This document shows, one piece after another, positions 44,742 through 53,524 of a DNA stretch of 64,000 nt. Positions within the stretch are counted from its first letter, which is position 1. Each line of letters begins with the position of its first letter. A model generated the notes under the pieces. That model saw only the letters and a list, made by a program, of their open reading frames with translations, ran no database searches and was not told the origin of the DNA. The translations under genes and the position numbers were made by a program. Source of the stretch: Methylobacterium sp. PvR107 (GTDB taxonomy: Bacteria > Pseudomonadota > Alphaproteobacteria > Rhizobiales > Beijerinckiaceae); contig NZ_JAFIBW010000001.1 in NCBI RefSeq assembly GCF_017833295.1, positions 3,995,501 to 4,059,500 on the forward strand, read 5' to 3'.

Positions 44742-44756
44742 GTTCTACATCCGTTC
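44742..44756. promoter_or_regulatory. SOS box (alphaproteobacterial LexA operator) upstream of ssb
   Basis: GTTC TACATCC GTTC at 44742-44756 matches the GTTC-N7-GTTC operator established for alphaproteobacterial LexA. It lies in the 168-base gap upstream of ssb, in an AT-rich stretch that also contains TTGGAA and TAAATC promoter-like hexamers on the minus strand. ssb is an SOS gene in many bacteria, which supports the call. Confidence 0.75.
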
Positions 44757-44777
44757 CAATCCGCCAGCAAGATACGG

Positions 44778-45797
44778 CTATGACACGCGCACGACCAGCT
44801 TGCCGAAATTCCGGCCTTTCAACAGGCCGATGAACGCCTCCGGAGCGTTCTCCAGCCCCTCGACCACGTCCTCGCGGTAGCGGACGCGCCCCTCCTGGAT
44901 CCAGGCGCCGACCTCCTGGCGGAACGTCTCCGCCTGCGCGGCAAAATCCCAGACGATGAAGCCCTGGATGTGCAGCCGGTTGGTCAGAACCGAGCGCATC
45001 AGGCCGGGCAGGCGGTCGGGGCCGGGCGGGATCTCGGTGGCGTTGTAGGCCGAGACGAGGCCGCAGACCGGGATCCGCGCGAAGGGGTTGAGCAGCGGCA
45101 TCACCGCGGCGAAGACGGCGCCGCCGACATTCTCGAAATAGACATCGATACCCTTGGGGCAGGCGGCCGCGAGCGCCCCGGGCAGATCGGCGCCGCGGTG
45201 GTCGACGGCGGCGTCGAAGCCGAGCTCCTCGGTGAGGTAGCGGCATTTGTCCGGACCGCCGGCGATCCCGACGGCGCGGGCCCCCTTCAGCTTGGCGATC
45301 TGTCCGACGAGCGACCCAACCGGGCCGGCGGCCGCGGCCACCACGACCGTCTCACCGGCCTTCGGCTGGCCGATGTTGAGCAGGCCCGTATAGGCGGTCA
45401 TGCCCGGCATCCCCAGGACGCCGAGCGCCGTCGAGGGCGGGGCCGCGGCAGGATCGATCCTGCGCGAGCCCTTGCCGTCCGTGACGACATAGTCCTGCCA
45501 GCCCGCGAAGGCGGTCAGCAGGTCGCCCACGGCGTGGTCCGGATGGTGCGATGCGACGACCTCGCCCACCGTCTCGGCGGTGATCGGCGCGCCGATCTCC
45601 ACGGGGGCCGCGTACGATTTCGCGTCGCTCATCCGGCCGCGCATGTAGGGATCCAGGGACAGCCAGCGGGTGCGCAGGAGGACTTGGCCGGGTCCGGGCT
45701 GCGGCACCGGCACCTCCTCGAGGCGGAAATTCTCGGGCCGCGGCTCGCCGTGCGGGCGCGAGGCCAGGACGATGCGGCGGTTCATGGCGGTGGTCAT
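44778..45797 (-). CDS. NADP-dependent medium-chain oxidoreductase (CurA/leukotriene B4 dehydrogenase-like)
   Basis: This cytosolic zinc-independent MDR enzyme reduces the double bond of enones with NADPH. The 339-residue protein has the family start (NRRIVLASRPHGEPRPENF), WLSLDPYMRGRM, the cofactor loop VVVAAAAGPVGSLVGQIAKL (variant of AxxGxxG, about residue 157) and FENVGGAVFAAVMPLL. The physiological substrate is not known; a role in detoxifying reactive carbonyls is typical. It is divergent from the DUF4174 gene (121 bases) and upstream of ssb on the same strand. Confidence 0.92.
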   Translation of the reverse strand: MTTAMNRRIVLASRPHGEPRPENFRLEEVPVPQPGPGQVLLRTRWLSLDPYMRGRMSDAKSYAAPVEIGAPITAETVGEVVASHHPDHAVGDLLTAFAGWQDYVVTDGKGSRRIDPAAAPPSTALGVLGMPGMTAYTGLLNIGQPKAGETVVVAAAAGPVGSLVGQIAKLKGARAVGIAGGPDKCRYLTEELGFDAAVDHRGADLPGALAAACPKGIDVYFENVGGAVFAAVMPLLNPFARIPVCGLVSAYNATEIPPGPDRLPGLMRSVLTNRLHIQGFIVWDFAAQAETFRQEVGAWIQEGRVRYREDVVEGLENAPEAFIGLLKGRNFGKLVVRVS

Positions 45798-45918
45798 GAC
45801 GGACTCCCGGAGACTGGCTGCCCCCGATCTGGGGCGCCCGGCCCCGGCGGCAAAGGCGTCGGCGTGATCTCATGCCAGGATTGCGCGTTGTCCCGGCTCT
45901 GGAGCGCGGAGCGGTGGC

Positions 45919-46317
45919 ATGCGGCGGACGGCCCTGGGTCTCGGACTGACGGTCCTCGCAGCGGGGGCGGCCTCCGCGGGCCCGCTCGACGCCTACCGGG
46001 ATCGCGCGCGCGTTCTGGTCCTGTCGGCGCCTGATGCCGGGGACGCGCAGTTCCGGGCGCAACGGGCCGCGCTGGCCTCGGTCCGCGCCGGCGTCGCCGA
46101 GCGCGACCTCGTGGTGCTGGAAGCGGTCGGTTCCGGGGCGGAGGCGCGGGCCCTGCGCGAGCGCCTCGGCCTCCCCGCGGACAGCTTCCGCGCGGTCCTG
46201 ATCGGCAAGGACGGGGGCGCCAAGATCACCGAAGCGGCGCCGATCGCGCCGCAGCGGCTGTTCGCCACGATCGACGCGATGCCGATGCGCCGGACCGAGA
46301 TGCGCGAGCGCCGTTAG
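45919..46317 (+). CDS. DUF4174-family exported protein
   Basis: The 132-residue product has a signal peptide (about residues 1-20, LTVLAAGAASAG) and a thioredoxin-like DUF4174 domain: PLDAYRDRARVLVLSAPDAG, then VAERDLVVLEAVGS, RAVLIGKDGGAKI and a C-terminal ATIDAMPMRR helix. No CxxC is present, so it is not a thiol oxidoreductase. Function unknown. GGAGCG lies six bases before the ATG. Confidence 0.75.
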   Translation: MRRTALGLGLTVLAAGAASAGPLDAYRDRARVLVLSAPDAGDAQFRAQRAALASVRAGVAERDLVVLEAVGSGAEARALRERLGLPADSFRAVLIGKDGGAKITEAAPIAPQRLFATIDAMPMRRTEMRERR

Positions 46318-46466
46318 GGCCTCGGCCGAGACCTGATCCCCTGTGCACGGCGGGGCCGCGGACACCAACGGTTAAGCCTACCGGCCTATCACCGAAACGT
46401 GTCGACGGCCGCGAAACGGCCGTCCGTTGAGGCCCGCCAGGACGCTCGGACGAGACGCTCGAATCG

Positions 46467-46643
46467 ATGACCCGACAACAAGTCGCCACCGCCATCCGCC
46501 GCCTCGTCGACCTGCAGGTCGAGGATATCGAGCGCGCGGTCCGCGACGGCCACAAGACCATCGCGCTGAACGAACTGGCGGATCTGAACCGCCAGCTCAA
46601 AGCCTTCGCGGCCGCGCTCAAGAAGGCGCCGGTCCGCATCTGA
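46467..46643 (+). CDS. Very small helical protein, function unknown
   Basis: The 58-residue product (MTRQQVATAIRRLVDLQVED at the start) is a continuous amphipathic helix with alternating charge (NELADLNRQLKAFAAALKK). It may be a small coiled-coil or membrane-surface protein. Strong third-position GC supports coding; the ribosome-binding site is weak. Family not recognised. Confidence 0.5.
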   Translation: MTRQQVATAIRRLVDLQVEDIERAVRDGHKTIALNELADLNRQLKAFAAALKKAPVRI

Positions 46644-46815
46644 GCCGGCTTCGAATCGAGCCCGTCGGTTGAGGCATCGCGCTCCCTCCCGATGGGCGGG
46701 GCGCGGTTATCCAGGATGGCGCGACCGCGGCTCTCGTCGCGCCGCTGACTTGCCAAGCTCCGCGCGCACCGTCGGCGATGCCGGAGCATGAGCCGCGGAC
46801 GGGAGCAGGCGGGGC

Positions 46816-47184
46816 CTACCAGCGGGGCCCACCCCAGCGACGGGGCGGGATGTCCTCCGGGGGCAGAGGCGGCGGCCCGCGGTCGACGACCGGCTCGTCG
46901 CAAACCCGCACCCGGCGCAGCACCGGCGCGCCATCCGGATCGAACCGACGGCGTACGAATTCCCGGCACGCTTCTGGGGGCGCCGCGGTGAAGCGGGGCC
47001 CTCGGAATTCCGGTTCCGGCCGGGGTGGCGGCGGAGGCGGCCGGCGCTCGGGTTCGTCCTCCTGAGCGAGGCCGCCATCGTCGCGCGGCGGATAGGGTCC
47101 GTCGAAATCGGCGGCCAGCGTCGGGCCGGCGGCGAGGAGCAGGGCGCAGAATCCGGTGCGTACGAGGAGACGACGAGCGGGCAC
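46816..47184 (-). CDS. Exported proline-rich protein, function unknown
   Basis: The 122-residue product has a signal peptide (about residues 1-25, FCALLLAAGPTLAA) and a proline-rich mature part with a PPPPPPRPEPE stretch and two cysteines (PEACREF, RVCDEP). The C-terminal tail is again proline-rich. The start is GTG with GAGG six bases upstream. Function unknown. Confidence 0.6.
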   Translation of the reverse strand: MPARRLLVRTGFCALLLAAGPTLAADFDGPYPPRDDGGLAQEDEPERRPPPPPPRPEPEFRGPRFTAAPPEACREFVRRRFDPDGAPVLRRVRVCDEPVVDRGPPPLPPEDIPPRRWGGPRW

Positions 47185-47294
47185 GGCGGCCTCGGCTTGA
47201 TCGAGCGCGCGGGGATCGCGGCCCTCATCACCGGAGATTGCGCCGGACTGCCTGAACCGCCCCCGCGGGGCGATGTCGGCTGCCGTTCAGCCGG

Positions 47295-47684
47295 CTAGTT
47301 CTGCAGCGCGTTGACCTCGCACTGCGCGTATTCCGAACTCGCCTTCACGTAGGCATTGAGCTTCTGCAGGTAGGCCTCGGCGATCGGCCGGAAGGCCTGC
47401 GCCTGCAGATTGTAGGCCTTGATCGCGTCGTTGTAGCTGTAGGCCTCCCAGCCCGGGCAGCCCTCCTTGGTCTCGAGGCAGGCGGGCTTGGCCGGCAGCG
47501 CCGGTTTGGCCGGCCGGGCGGCGGCCGGCGGCGGCTCGGGCGGCGTGCAGGATGTGGCGGCCGGCGCGGGGGCCGTCTGCGCCGTCGCAGCGGGCGCCGC
47601 CTTGGCAGCCGGCTTCGCGGCCGGGGCCGCGAGGGCAGCGGTCGGCGCGAGCAAGCCCGCGATCAGAAGAAGCGTGCCGCGCAT
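47295..47684 (-). CDS. Exported protein of unknown function
   Basis: The 129-residue product has a signal peptide (MRGTLLLIAGLLAPTAALAA), a disordered alanine/proline-rich linker (about 20-65) and a helical C-terminal part with cysteines at CLETKEGCPGWEAYSYNDA and YAQCEVNALQN, presumably disulfide-bonded. AGGA lies five bases before the ATG. It lies 68 bases downstream of msrQ on the same strand and may share its transcript. Confidence 0.65.
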   Translation of the reverse strand: MRGTLLLIAGLLAPTAALAAPAAKPAAKAAPAATAQTAPAPAATSCTPPEPPPAAARPAKPALPAKPACLETKEGCPGWEAYSYNDAIKAYNLQAQAFRPIAEAYLQKLNAYVKASSEYAQCEVNALQN

Positions 47685-47752
47685 GGCGTCCTGGAAGCTC
47701 CGCTGGGCCCGCGGCCGCCGGCGGCGGAGGACCGGGAGCGGGTTCTGCGGCA

Positions 47753-48694
47753 TCAGGCCCGCGGCGACAAGGGCTCTGCCGCGGCTTCGCGCGCGGGCAC
47801 CCGGCGGGGCGGGGCGGCCGGCCGTCTGCCCGGCGCCTGCCCTTCGGCGCGCGGTCTCGGGCCCCGCACCAGCGCCACGGCCGGCAGCGACAGCCCGACC
47901 GCCAGCACCCACCAAGCCGGCCGGATCGGACCGGAGAAGTCCAGGTTGGCCGCGAGCACGAGGTTCGCCGGGACGCCGCTGGCGAGACCGTACCACGCCG
48001 CCTCCAGCCCTGCGGTCGCGAGCGCGGCGAGGACCGCGAGCAGGAGCAGCGACCAGGGCCGCTCCGGCCATCGGAAGCGCCGCATCACCCGCCAGCCCAT
48101 CAGCAGCAGGAACAGCCCGGCGGAGAAGACCGGATCGGTGACGTCGATCTTCGACTGCAGGAAGTAGTGGACCAAGGCCAGCACGGCGATCGTGTAGACG
48201 AGCCGGTGCAGCCGGTTCCAGTTCGGGCCCAGGTTGCGGATCGCCGCGTCCGTGGAGGTCAGGCCCAGGGCGATCAGCCCGATCAGCGCCACGAAGCCGA
48301 TCGTCAGGTAGAGCCGGAGCGCGATCTCCGAGACGACCTTGGTCAGGATCAGGTTCTGGTCGACCGCGTAGAGGGTGAGATGGGCCACCGCGTAGGCCAT
48401 CACGGTGATGCCGAGCATCCGCCGGACGACCAGGACCTTCGACCAGTCGGCGATGCGGCGCAGCGGCGAGATCGCCAGGGAGAACAGCAGGAAGCGCACC
48501 GCCCACTCGCCGGTGGCGTGGATCAGCGCCGTGATCGGCTTCGCGCCGAGCGCATCGAGCCGATAGGCGGCGGCGAGATACAGGGCCGGCGCAATGCAGG
48601 CGAGGAACACCGCGAGCTTCAGCCAGGAGATTCGGCCGGCCCGGTCGAGCCAGGGGAGGGGGACGGCCAAGCGGTCGATCATGGTCTCGAACAT
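47753..48694 (-). CDS. msrQ: MsrQ-like heme-binding membrane subunit (ferric-reductase-like domain)
   Basis: MsrQ is a six-helix inner-membrane cytochrome b that passes electrons to the periplasmic methionine sulfoxide reductase MsrP. The 313-residue protein has the YedZ core (about residues 25-215): LIHATGEWAVRFLLFSLAIS, the heme-histidine segments MAYAVAHLTLYAVDQN and WNRLHRLVYTIAVLALVHYF. An added C-terminal part follows with two more hydrophobic segments and a basic proline-rich tail (about 215-313). That is longer than E. coli MsrQ (about 210). The msrP gene is not adjacent here, so the partner must be elsewhere or different. Confidence 0.85.
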   Translation of the reverse strand: MFETMIDRLAVPLPWLDRAGRISWLKLAVFLACIAPALYLAAAYRLDALGAKPITALIHATGEWAVRFLLFSLAISPLRRIADWSKVLVVRRMLGITVMAYAVAHLTLYAVDQNLILTKVVSEIALRLYLTIGFVALIGLIALGLTSTDAAIRNLGPNWNRLHRLVYTIAVLALVHYFLQSKIDVTDPVFSAGLFLLLMGWRVMRRFRWPERPWSLLLLAVLAALATAGLEAAWYGLASGVPANLVLAANLDFSGPIRPAWWVLAVGLSLPAVALVRGPRPRAEGQAPGRRPAAPPRRVPAREAAAEPLSPRA

Positions 48695-48855
48695 GGCGCT
48701 CGTGAGGGAGGCGGGCGGCGGTTTGCCCCGGGCGAGAACGATCGCCCTGCAGCATCGGTGCCGGCACGGGTCGGTTCGCCGCGGTCACAGTCAGGTTACA
48801 CGTGGTGGTTGACCTCAGCGTCGCCGCGGCGAATTAGCGTGGTGACGGACACCGG

Positions 48856-49875
48856 ATGGATCCCATGCAGTACCGCAAACTCGGCCGCTCCGGCCTCAAG
48901 GTCTCACCGATCTGCCTCGGCACGATGATGTTCGGCGGCCCGACCGACGAGGCGACGGCCGGCCGCATCGTCGGCAGCGCCCGCGAGGCGGGGATCAACT
49001 TCATCGACACGGCCAACGTCTACACGGAAGGCCGCTCGGAGGAGATCACCGGCCGGGCAATCAAGGCCGAGCGCGACGCCTGGATCCTGGCCACCAAGGT
49101 CGCCAACCCGACCGGGCAGGGCGTCAACGATCGCGGCCTCTCGCGGGTCCACGTGATGAAGGCCGCCGAGGACAGCCTGCGCCGGCTCGGCACCGACTTC
49201 GTCGACATCTACTACCTCCACAAGGAGGACCACGACACGCCGCTGGCCGAGACGGTCCGGGCGATGGCCGACCTCGTGCGCGCCGGCAAGATCCGGCATT
49301 TCGGCGTCTCCAACCACCGCTCCTGGCGGGTCGCCGAGATCTGCCGCCTGTGCGACGAGATCGGGATCGACCGGCCGGTGGTGAGCCAGCCCTATTACAA
49401 CGCCTTCAACCGCATGCCCGAGACCGAGCACCTGCCGGCCTGCGCGCATTTCGGGCTCGGCGTCGTGCCGTACTCGCCGCTCGCTCGCGGCGTGCTCACC
49501 GGCAAGTACGATCCTGACGCGCCGCCGCCGGCCGAATCCCGTGCCGGCCGCCAGGATACGCGCATGATGCAGACCGAGTGGCGGCCCGAATCGCTGCGCA
49601 TCGCCCGGGCGCTCAAGGAGCACGCCGAGGCCCGGGGCATCACGGCCGGCCAGTTCGCCACCGCCTGGGTGCTGAACAACCGCCTCGTCACCGGCGTCAT
49701 CGCCGGCCCGCGGACGGAGGCCCAGTGGCAGGAATATCTCGGCGCCCTCGACTATGCCTTCACCCCCGAGGACGAGGCGCTGGTCGACGGCTTCGTCGCC
49801 GCCGGCCACCCGACGACGCCGGGCTACAACGATCCGGCCTATCCGCTGGAGGGACGGGTGCCGCGGAGCGGCTGA
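48856..49875 (+). CDS. Aldo/keto reductase
   Basis: This cytosolic NADPH-dependent (beta/alpha)8 oxidoreductase has 339 residues. The AKR tetrad is visible: D and Y in NFIDTANVYTEGRSEEI (about residues 49-65), K in WILATKVA (about 80) and H in IYYLHKED (about 119). The family start YRKLGRSGLKVSPICLGTMM and the NADP-binding GPRTEAQWQEYLG segment (about residue 285) are present. The substrate is unknown. An ATG nine bases downstream (48865) is an alternative start. It is divergent from msrQ. Confidence 0.92.
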   Translation: MDPMQYRKLGRSGLKVSPICLGTMMFGGPTDEATAGRIVGSAREAGINFIDTANVYTEGRSEEITGRAIKAERDAWILATKVANPTGQGVNDRGLSRVHVMKAAEDSLRRLGTDFVDIYYLHKEDHDTPLAETVRAMADLVRAGKIRHFGVSNHRSWRVAEICRLCDEIGIDRPVVSQPYYNAFNRMPETEHLPACAHFGLGVVPYSPLARGVLTGKYDPDAPPPAESRAGRQDTRMMQTEWRPESLRIARALKEHAEARGITAGQFATAWVLNNRLVTGVIAGPRTEAQWQEYLGALDYAFTPEDEALVDGFVAAGHPTTPGYNDPAYPLEGRVPRSG

Positions 49876-49903
49876 AGCCGCTTGAGAGCAGCCGATCACC
49901 TGA

Positions 49904-50007
49904 CCTGAGGTGCGGGCGCAGCGAGGCTCGGACGCGGGCTCCCGGGTTCGCCGCGGCCACTGGAGGGCTCCTTCGAGGCCTCCGCTGCGCTCCGGCCCCT
50001 CAGGATG
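49904..50007. repeat. Intergenic imperfect inverted repeat
   Basis: CCTGAGGTGCGGGCGCAGCG (from 49904) and a later arm containing CGCTGCGCTCCGGCCCCTCA (49983-50002, inside an arm that runs to 50007) are imperfect reverse complements flanking about 45 bases. The composition matches dispersed palindromic repeats typical of Methylobacterium and rhizobial intergenic DNA. It sits between the aldo/keto reductase gene and the rimP promoter. The right arm starts with CTTCGAGG. Confidence 0.5.
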
Positions 50008-50054
50008 CGGGCGAGAATTGGCAGAACCCGGCCGCGCGGTGTCGCGGATCCACC

Positions 50055-50083
50055 TTGCACTTCCGACTGAGGCTCGCTATCTA
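50055..50083 (+). promoter_or_regulatory. Putative sigma-70 promoter of the rimP-nusA-infB operon
   Basis: TTGCAC (50055-50060) and TATCTA (50078-50083) are separated by exactly 17 bases, the best-looking promoter in the 363-base gap. Transcription would start near 50090, 150 bases before the rimP ATG and upstream of the hairpin-U tract at 50126-50157. Confidence 0.6.
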
Positions 50084-50125
50084 GCTCTCAACAGTTCTGA
50101 TGGCAGTCGCGAGGCTGCGGTTCGG

Positions 50126-50157
50126 GAGTGGGCCCCACCGGGTCCGCTCTTTTTTTT
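50126..50157 (+). terminator. Intrinsic terminator in the rimP leader, probable attenuator
   Basis: GAGTGGGCCC (50126-50135) pairs with GGGTCCGCTC (50140-50149) with two wobble pairs and a CACC loop, followed by eight U (50150-50157). It lies between the putative promoter and rimP (start 50239). Operon transcripts from that promoter must read through it. Alternatively it terminates the aldo/keto reductase transcript. An upstream segment GCAGTCGCGAGGCTGC (50104-50119) could form a competing hairpin. No tRNA gene lies here, unlike E. coli metY-rimP. Confidence 0.75.
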
Positions 50158-50238
50158 CGCCGCACATCCTCTCGCCGCAGAGGCCGCACGCTGCGGACGG
50201 GCCACGCAGAACGCCGCGAAGGTTGCGCGCTCAAACCC

Positions 50239-51003
50239 ATGTCGTCCGAGATCGAAGCGGATCTGTCCGAGAAGCGCCTCGTCCGCGAGGCCGGCGTCGC
50301 CGCGCGCGTCGCGCAGGCGATCGAGGGCCCCCTCCAGGGTCTCGGCTTCCGGCTGGTGCGGGTGAAGGTCAACAACATCAACGGCTGCACCGTGCAGATC
50401 ATGGCGGAGCGGCCGGACGGGACCTTCACGATCGCGGATTGCGAAGCGGTGAGCCGCACGATCTCGCCGATCCTCGACGTCGACGATCCGGTGGGCGGCG
50501 CCTACAACCTGGAGGTCTCCTCGCCCGGGATCGACCGGCCGCTGGTGCGGGTCTCGGACTTCGCCCGCTGGGTCGGCTACGAGGCCAAGGTCGAGCTGAG
50601 CCCGCCGCTCGACGGGCGCAAGCGCTTCCGCGGGATTCTCGGCGCCCCGGATCCGGCTGGGCTGACGGTCCCGATCGATCTGCCCGACGTCAAGGAAGGG
50701 CTGCCGAGCCGCATCGACCTGCCCCTCAAGAACCTCGCCGAGGCCCACCTCGTCCTTACCGACGAGCTGGTCCGCGAGTCGCTTCGCCGCGGCGGCCCGC
50801 CCGCCGAGGATGAGGCGGACGAGGACACGGACGAGGAATTCGCCGAGGAGAGCGCGTCGCCGCCGGTCCGAAGCCCGTTCCGCCCGCAGGGGCCGAAGAA
50901 GGCCAGTCCCGCGCCGAAGCCCAAGCATCCGGCCCGGACCGGTCCGAAGAAGCCGGTCGTGACCAAGGCGTCCCGGCTCAAGGACCGCGACTCCCTGCAC
51001 TGA
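50239..51003 (+). CDS. rimP: Ribosome maturation factor RimP
   Basis: RimP assists 30S subunit assembly. The 254-residue protein has the conserved N-terminal alpha/beta domain (about 15-100, with [20 protein letters not shown] and [14 protein letters not shown]) and the SH3-like C-terminal domain starting at [15 protein letters not shown] lysine/arginine/proline-rich extension of about 60 residues (after about residue 190, ending LKDRDSLH) makes it longer than the usual 150-180. The start is ATG 50239, matching the family N-terminus; the upstream open part lies in the leader. It begins the rimP-nusA-ylxR-infB-rbfA-truB cluster. Confidence 0.95.
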   Translation: MSSEIEADLSEKRLVREAGVAARVAQAIEGPLQGLGFRLVRVKVNNINGCTVQIMAERPDGTFTIADCEAVSRTISPILDVDDPVGGAYNLEVSSPGIDRPLVRVSDFARWVGYEAKVELSPPLDGRKRFRGILGAPDPAGLTVPIDLPDVKEGLPSRIDLPLKNLAEAHLVLTDELVRESLRRGGPPAEDEADEDTDEEFAEESASPPVRSPFRPQGPKKASPAPKPKHPARTGPKKPVVTKASRLKDRDSLH

Positions 51004-51067
51004 GACCCCAGCGTCGGCCGCCCCGCGGCCGGCCCGAAGATTTGACGGAAGAGAAGGACCGACACCG

Positions 51068-52702
51068 ATGGCCGTCGTCAGCGCCAACAGGCTCGAACTC
51101 CTCCAGATCGCCGACGCGGTCGCCCGCGAGAAGGTGATCGACCGCTCCATCGTGATCGACGCGATGGAGGAGGCGATCGCCAAGGCCGCCCGCTCCCGTT
51201 ACGGCGCGGAGACCGACGTTCACGCCGAGATCGACAACAAGACCGGGGCGCTGCGCCTGTCGCGTCACCTCCTGGTTGTCGATCAGGTCGAGAACGACGC
51301 CCGCGAGATCACCCTGGATCAGGCCCGCCGCTACAATCCGGGTGCGTTGGTCGGCGACGTCATCTCCGACACCCTGCCGCCCTTCGATTTCGGCCGCGTG
51401 GCCGCCCAGTCGGCCAAGCAGGTCATCGTTCAGAAGGTGCGCGACGCCGAGCGCGCCCGCCAGTTCGACGAGTACAAGGACCGCATCGGCGAGATCCTCA
51501 ACGGCATCGTCAAGCGCGTCGAGTACGGTAACGTGATCGTCGACCTCGGCCGCGGCGAGGGCATCGTGCGCCGGGACGAGATGATCCCGCGCGAGACCTT
51601 CCGGCCCGGCGACCGGATCCGCTCCTACCTGTTCGACGTGCGCTCGGAGGTCCGCGGCCCGCAGATCTTCCTGTCGCGCTCGCATCCCCAGTTCATGGCC
51701 AAGCTTTTCGGCCAGGAAGTGCCCGAGATCTACGACGGCATCGTCGAGGTGAAGGCGGTCGCCCGCGATCCGGGCTCCCGCGCCAAGATCGCGGTGATCT
51801 CCCGCGACGGCAGCATCGACCCGGTCGGCGCCTGCGTCGGCATGCGCGGATCGCGCGTGCAGGCCGTGGTCGGCGAACTCCAGGGCGAGAAGATCGACAT
51901 CATCCCGTGGTCGGAGGACGAGGCGACCTTCATCGTCAACGCTCTCCAGCCCGCCGAGGTGGTGAAGGTGGTGCTCGACGAGGAGGCCGACCGCATCGAG
52001 GTGGTGGTGCCGGACGACCAGCTGTCGCTGGCGATCGGCCGCCGCGGCCAGAACGTGCGCCTCGCCTCGCAGCTCACCGGCTGGGACATCGACATCCTCA
52101 CCGAGGCCGAGGAATCGGAGCGCCGCCAGAAGGAATTCGCCGAGCGGACCCAGGAGTTCATGGAGGCGCTCGACGTCGACGAGACCGTCGGCCAGCTGCT
52201 CGCGGCGGAAGGCTTCCGCAACGTCGAGGAGATCGCCTACGTCGACATCCAGGAGCTGTCCGGCATCCAGGGTCTCGACGAGGAGACCGGCACCGAGATC
52301 CAGGCCCGCGCGCAGGATCATCTCGCCCGGATCGAGCAGGCGCACGATGCGCGCCGCACCGAACTCGGCGTCGCCGACGAGCTGCGCGAGATCGAGGGCA
52401 TCACCACGCCCATGATGGTGGCGCTGGGCGAGAACGACGTGAAGACCATCGAGGATCTGGCGGGCTGCGCCACCGATGACCTTGTCGGCTACACGGAGGG
52501 CCGCGGCCCCGAGGCCGTGCGCCATGCCGGTTATCTCGACGGATTCGACCTGTCCCGCGCCGAGGCTGAGGCCCTGATCATGGCCGCCCGCCTGAAGGCC
52601 GGCTGGATCGAGGCCCTGCCGGAGCCGGAAGGCCAGGACGGCGCGGAAGCCGCCGACGGCAATGAGGGTGATGAGGCCGCTCCCGCACAGGCCGAGGCCT
52701 GA
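51068..52702 (+). CDS. nusA: Transcription termination/antitermination factor NusA
   Basis: NusA binds RNA polymerase and modulates pausing, termination and rRNA antitermination. The 544-residue protein shows the N-terminal polymerase-binding domain (about 1-130), S1 (about 135-200, [20 protein letters not shown]), tandem KH domains (about 205-345, [19 protein letters not shown] and [20 protein letters not shown]), and two C-terminal helix-hairpin-helix acidic repeats (about 365-515). The acidic tail ends AEA. It follows rimP by 64 bases. NusA could act on the terminator in the operon leader. Confidence 0.97.
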   Translation: MAVVSANRLELLQIADAVAREKVIDRSIVIDAMEEAIAKAARSRYGAETDVHAEIDNKTGALRLSRHLLVVDQVENDAREITLDQARRYNPGALVGDVISDTLPPFDFGRVAAQSAKQVIVQKVRDAERARQFDEYKDRIGEILNGIVKRVEYGNVIVDLGRGEGIVRRDEMIPRETFRPGDRIRSYLFDVRSEVRGPQIFLSRSHPQFMAKLFGQEVPEIYDGIVEVKAVARDPGSRAKIAVISRDGSIDPVGACVGMRGSRVQAVVGELQGEKIDIIPWSEDEATFIVNALQPAEVVKVVLDEEADRIEVVVPDDQLSLAIGRRGQNVRLASQLTGWDIDILTEAEESERRQKEFAERTQEFMEALDVDETVGQLLAAEGFRNVEEIAYVDIQELSGIQGLDEETGTEIQARAQDHLARIEQAHDARRTELGVADELREIEGITTPMMVALGENDVKTIEDLAGCATDDLVGYTEGRGPEAVRHAGYLDGFDLSRAEAEALIMAARLKAGWIEALPEPEGQDGAEAADGNEGDEAAPAQAEA

Positions 52703-52725
52703 GCGAGAGGCGGCGCGGAGGCGCG

Positions 52726-53448
52726 ATGGTCGCGGTCGACACGACCCCGCCCGAGGACGGGCTGGTTGCCGGGGGGCTCGATGCCGGCCCCGGCCGCCGC
52801 GCGCCTGAGCGGACCTGCATCGTCACGCGCGTCGCCCAGGCGCCGGAGGCGATGATCCGGTTCGTGCGCGGGCCCGACGGCAGCGTCGTGCCCGACCTGC
52901 GTGCCAAGCTGCCGGGCCGCGGCGCCTGGGTCAGTGCCCAGCGCGAGGTCGTCGCCACGGCGGTGCGCAAGAACCTGTTCTCGCGGGCCTTCAAGGGGCC
53001 GACCCCTGCCGCCCCCGACCTGCCGGACCGGATCGCCGCGGCGCTCCGGGCCGATCTACGGCAGGCGATCGCGCTCGCCAACAAGGCGGGCTGCATCGTG
53101 GCGGGCTTCTCGAAGGTCGAGGCGGCGATCGGCGGCCAGCCAGGCGCCATCGCGGTGATTCACGCCGCCGAGGCGAGCCCGGACGGCCGGCGGAAGATCG
53201 CGTCGGCCTTGCACCGGCGTCACGGTGGGGCCATGTCAAGGATCCCGATCATCGATGACCTGTCCGAAGACGAATTGGACATGGCCTTAGGTCGGGATCA
53301 TGTGATACACGCTGCGCTCGTCGCAGGAGCCGGAGCCGCCGGCTGCCTGTCGCGTTGGCGTCGGCTACGCTCCTTCGAGGGCGCCGCCGCGGCGACCGGG
53401 GAGCCCGATCCAGCCCGAATCGGCGGGATCGACGAAGCCTCACGTTGA
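52726..53448 (+). CDS. ylxR: YlxR/RnpM-type RNA-binding protein fused to L7Ae-like domain
   Basis: The 240-residue protein has an N-terminal YlxR (DUF448) domain (about residues 24-95: RRAPERTCIVTRVAQAPEAM, then LPGRGAWVSAQREVV) and an L7Ae-like RNA-binding domain (about 98-200: AIALANKAGCIVAGFSKVEA). The C-terminal tail is variable. Such fusions are common in alphaproteobacteria. Its position between nusA (23 bases) and infB (76 bases) is the standard one. YlxR was shown in Bacillus to bind RNase P RNA; function in alphaproteobacteria is less clear. Confidence 0.9.
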   Translation: MVAVDTTPPEDGLVAGGLDAGPGRRAPERTCIVTRVAQAPEAMIRFVRGPDGSVVPDLRAKLPGRGAWVSAQREVVATAVRKNLFSRAFKGPTPAAPDLPDRIAAALRADLRQAIALANKAGCIVAGFSKVEAAIGGQPGAIAVIHAAEASPDGRRKIASALHRRHGGAMSRIPIIDDLSEDELDMALGRDHVIHAALVAGAGAAGCLSRWRRLRSFEGAAAATGEPDPARIGGIDEASR

Positions 53449-53524
53449 CGACGCAGGATGGATTTGGCCGGCGCCACCGGGCGTCGGTTCACGGGACGAT
53501 GGAAACCCTCAGGGTTCAGGCTGA

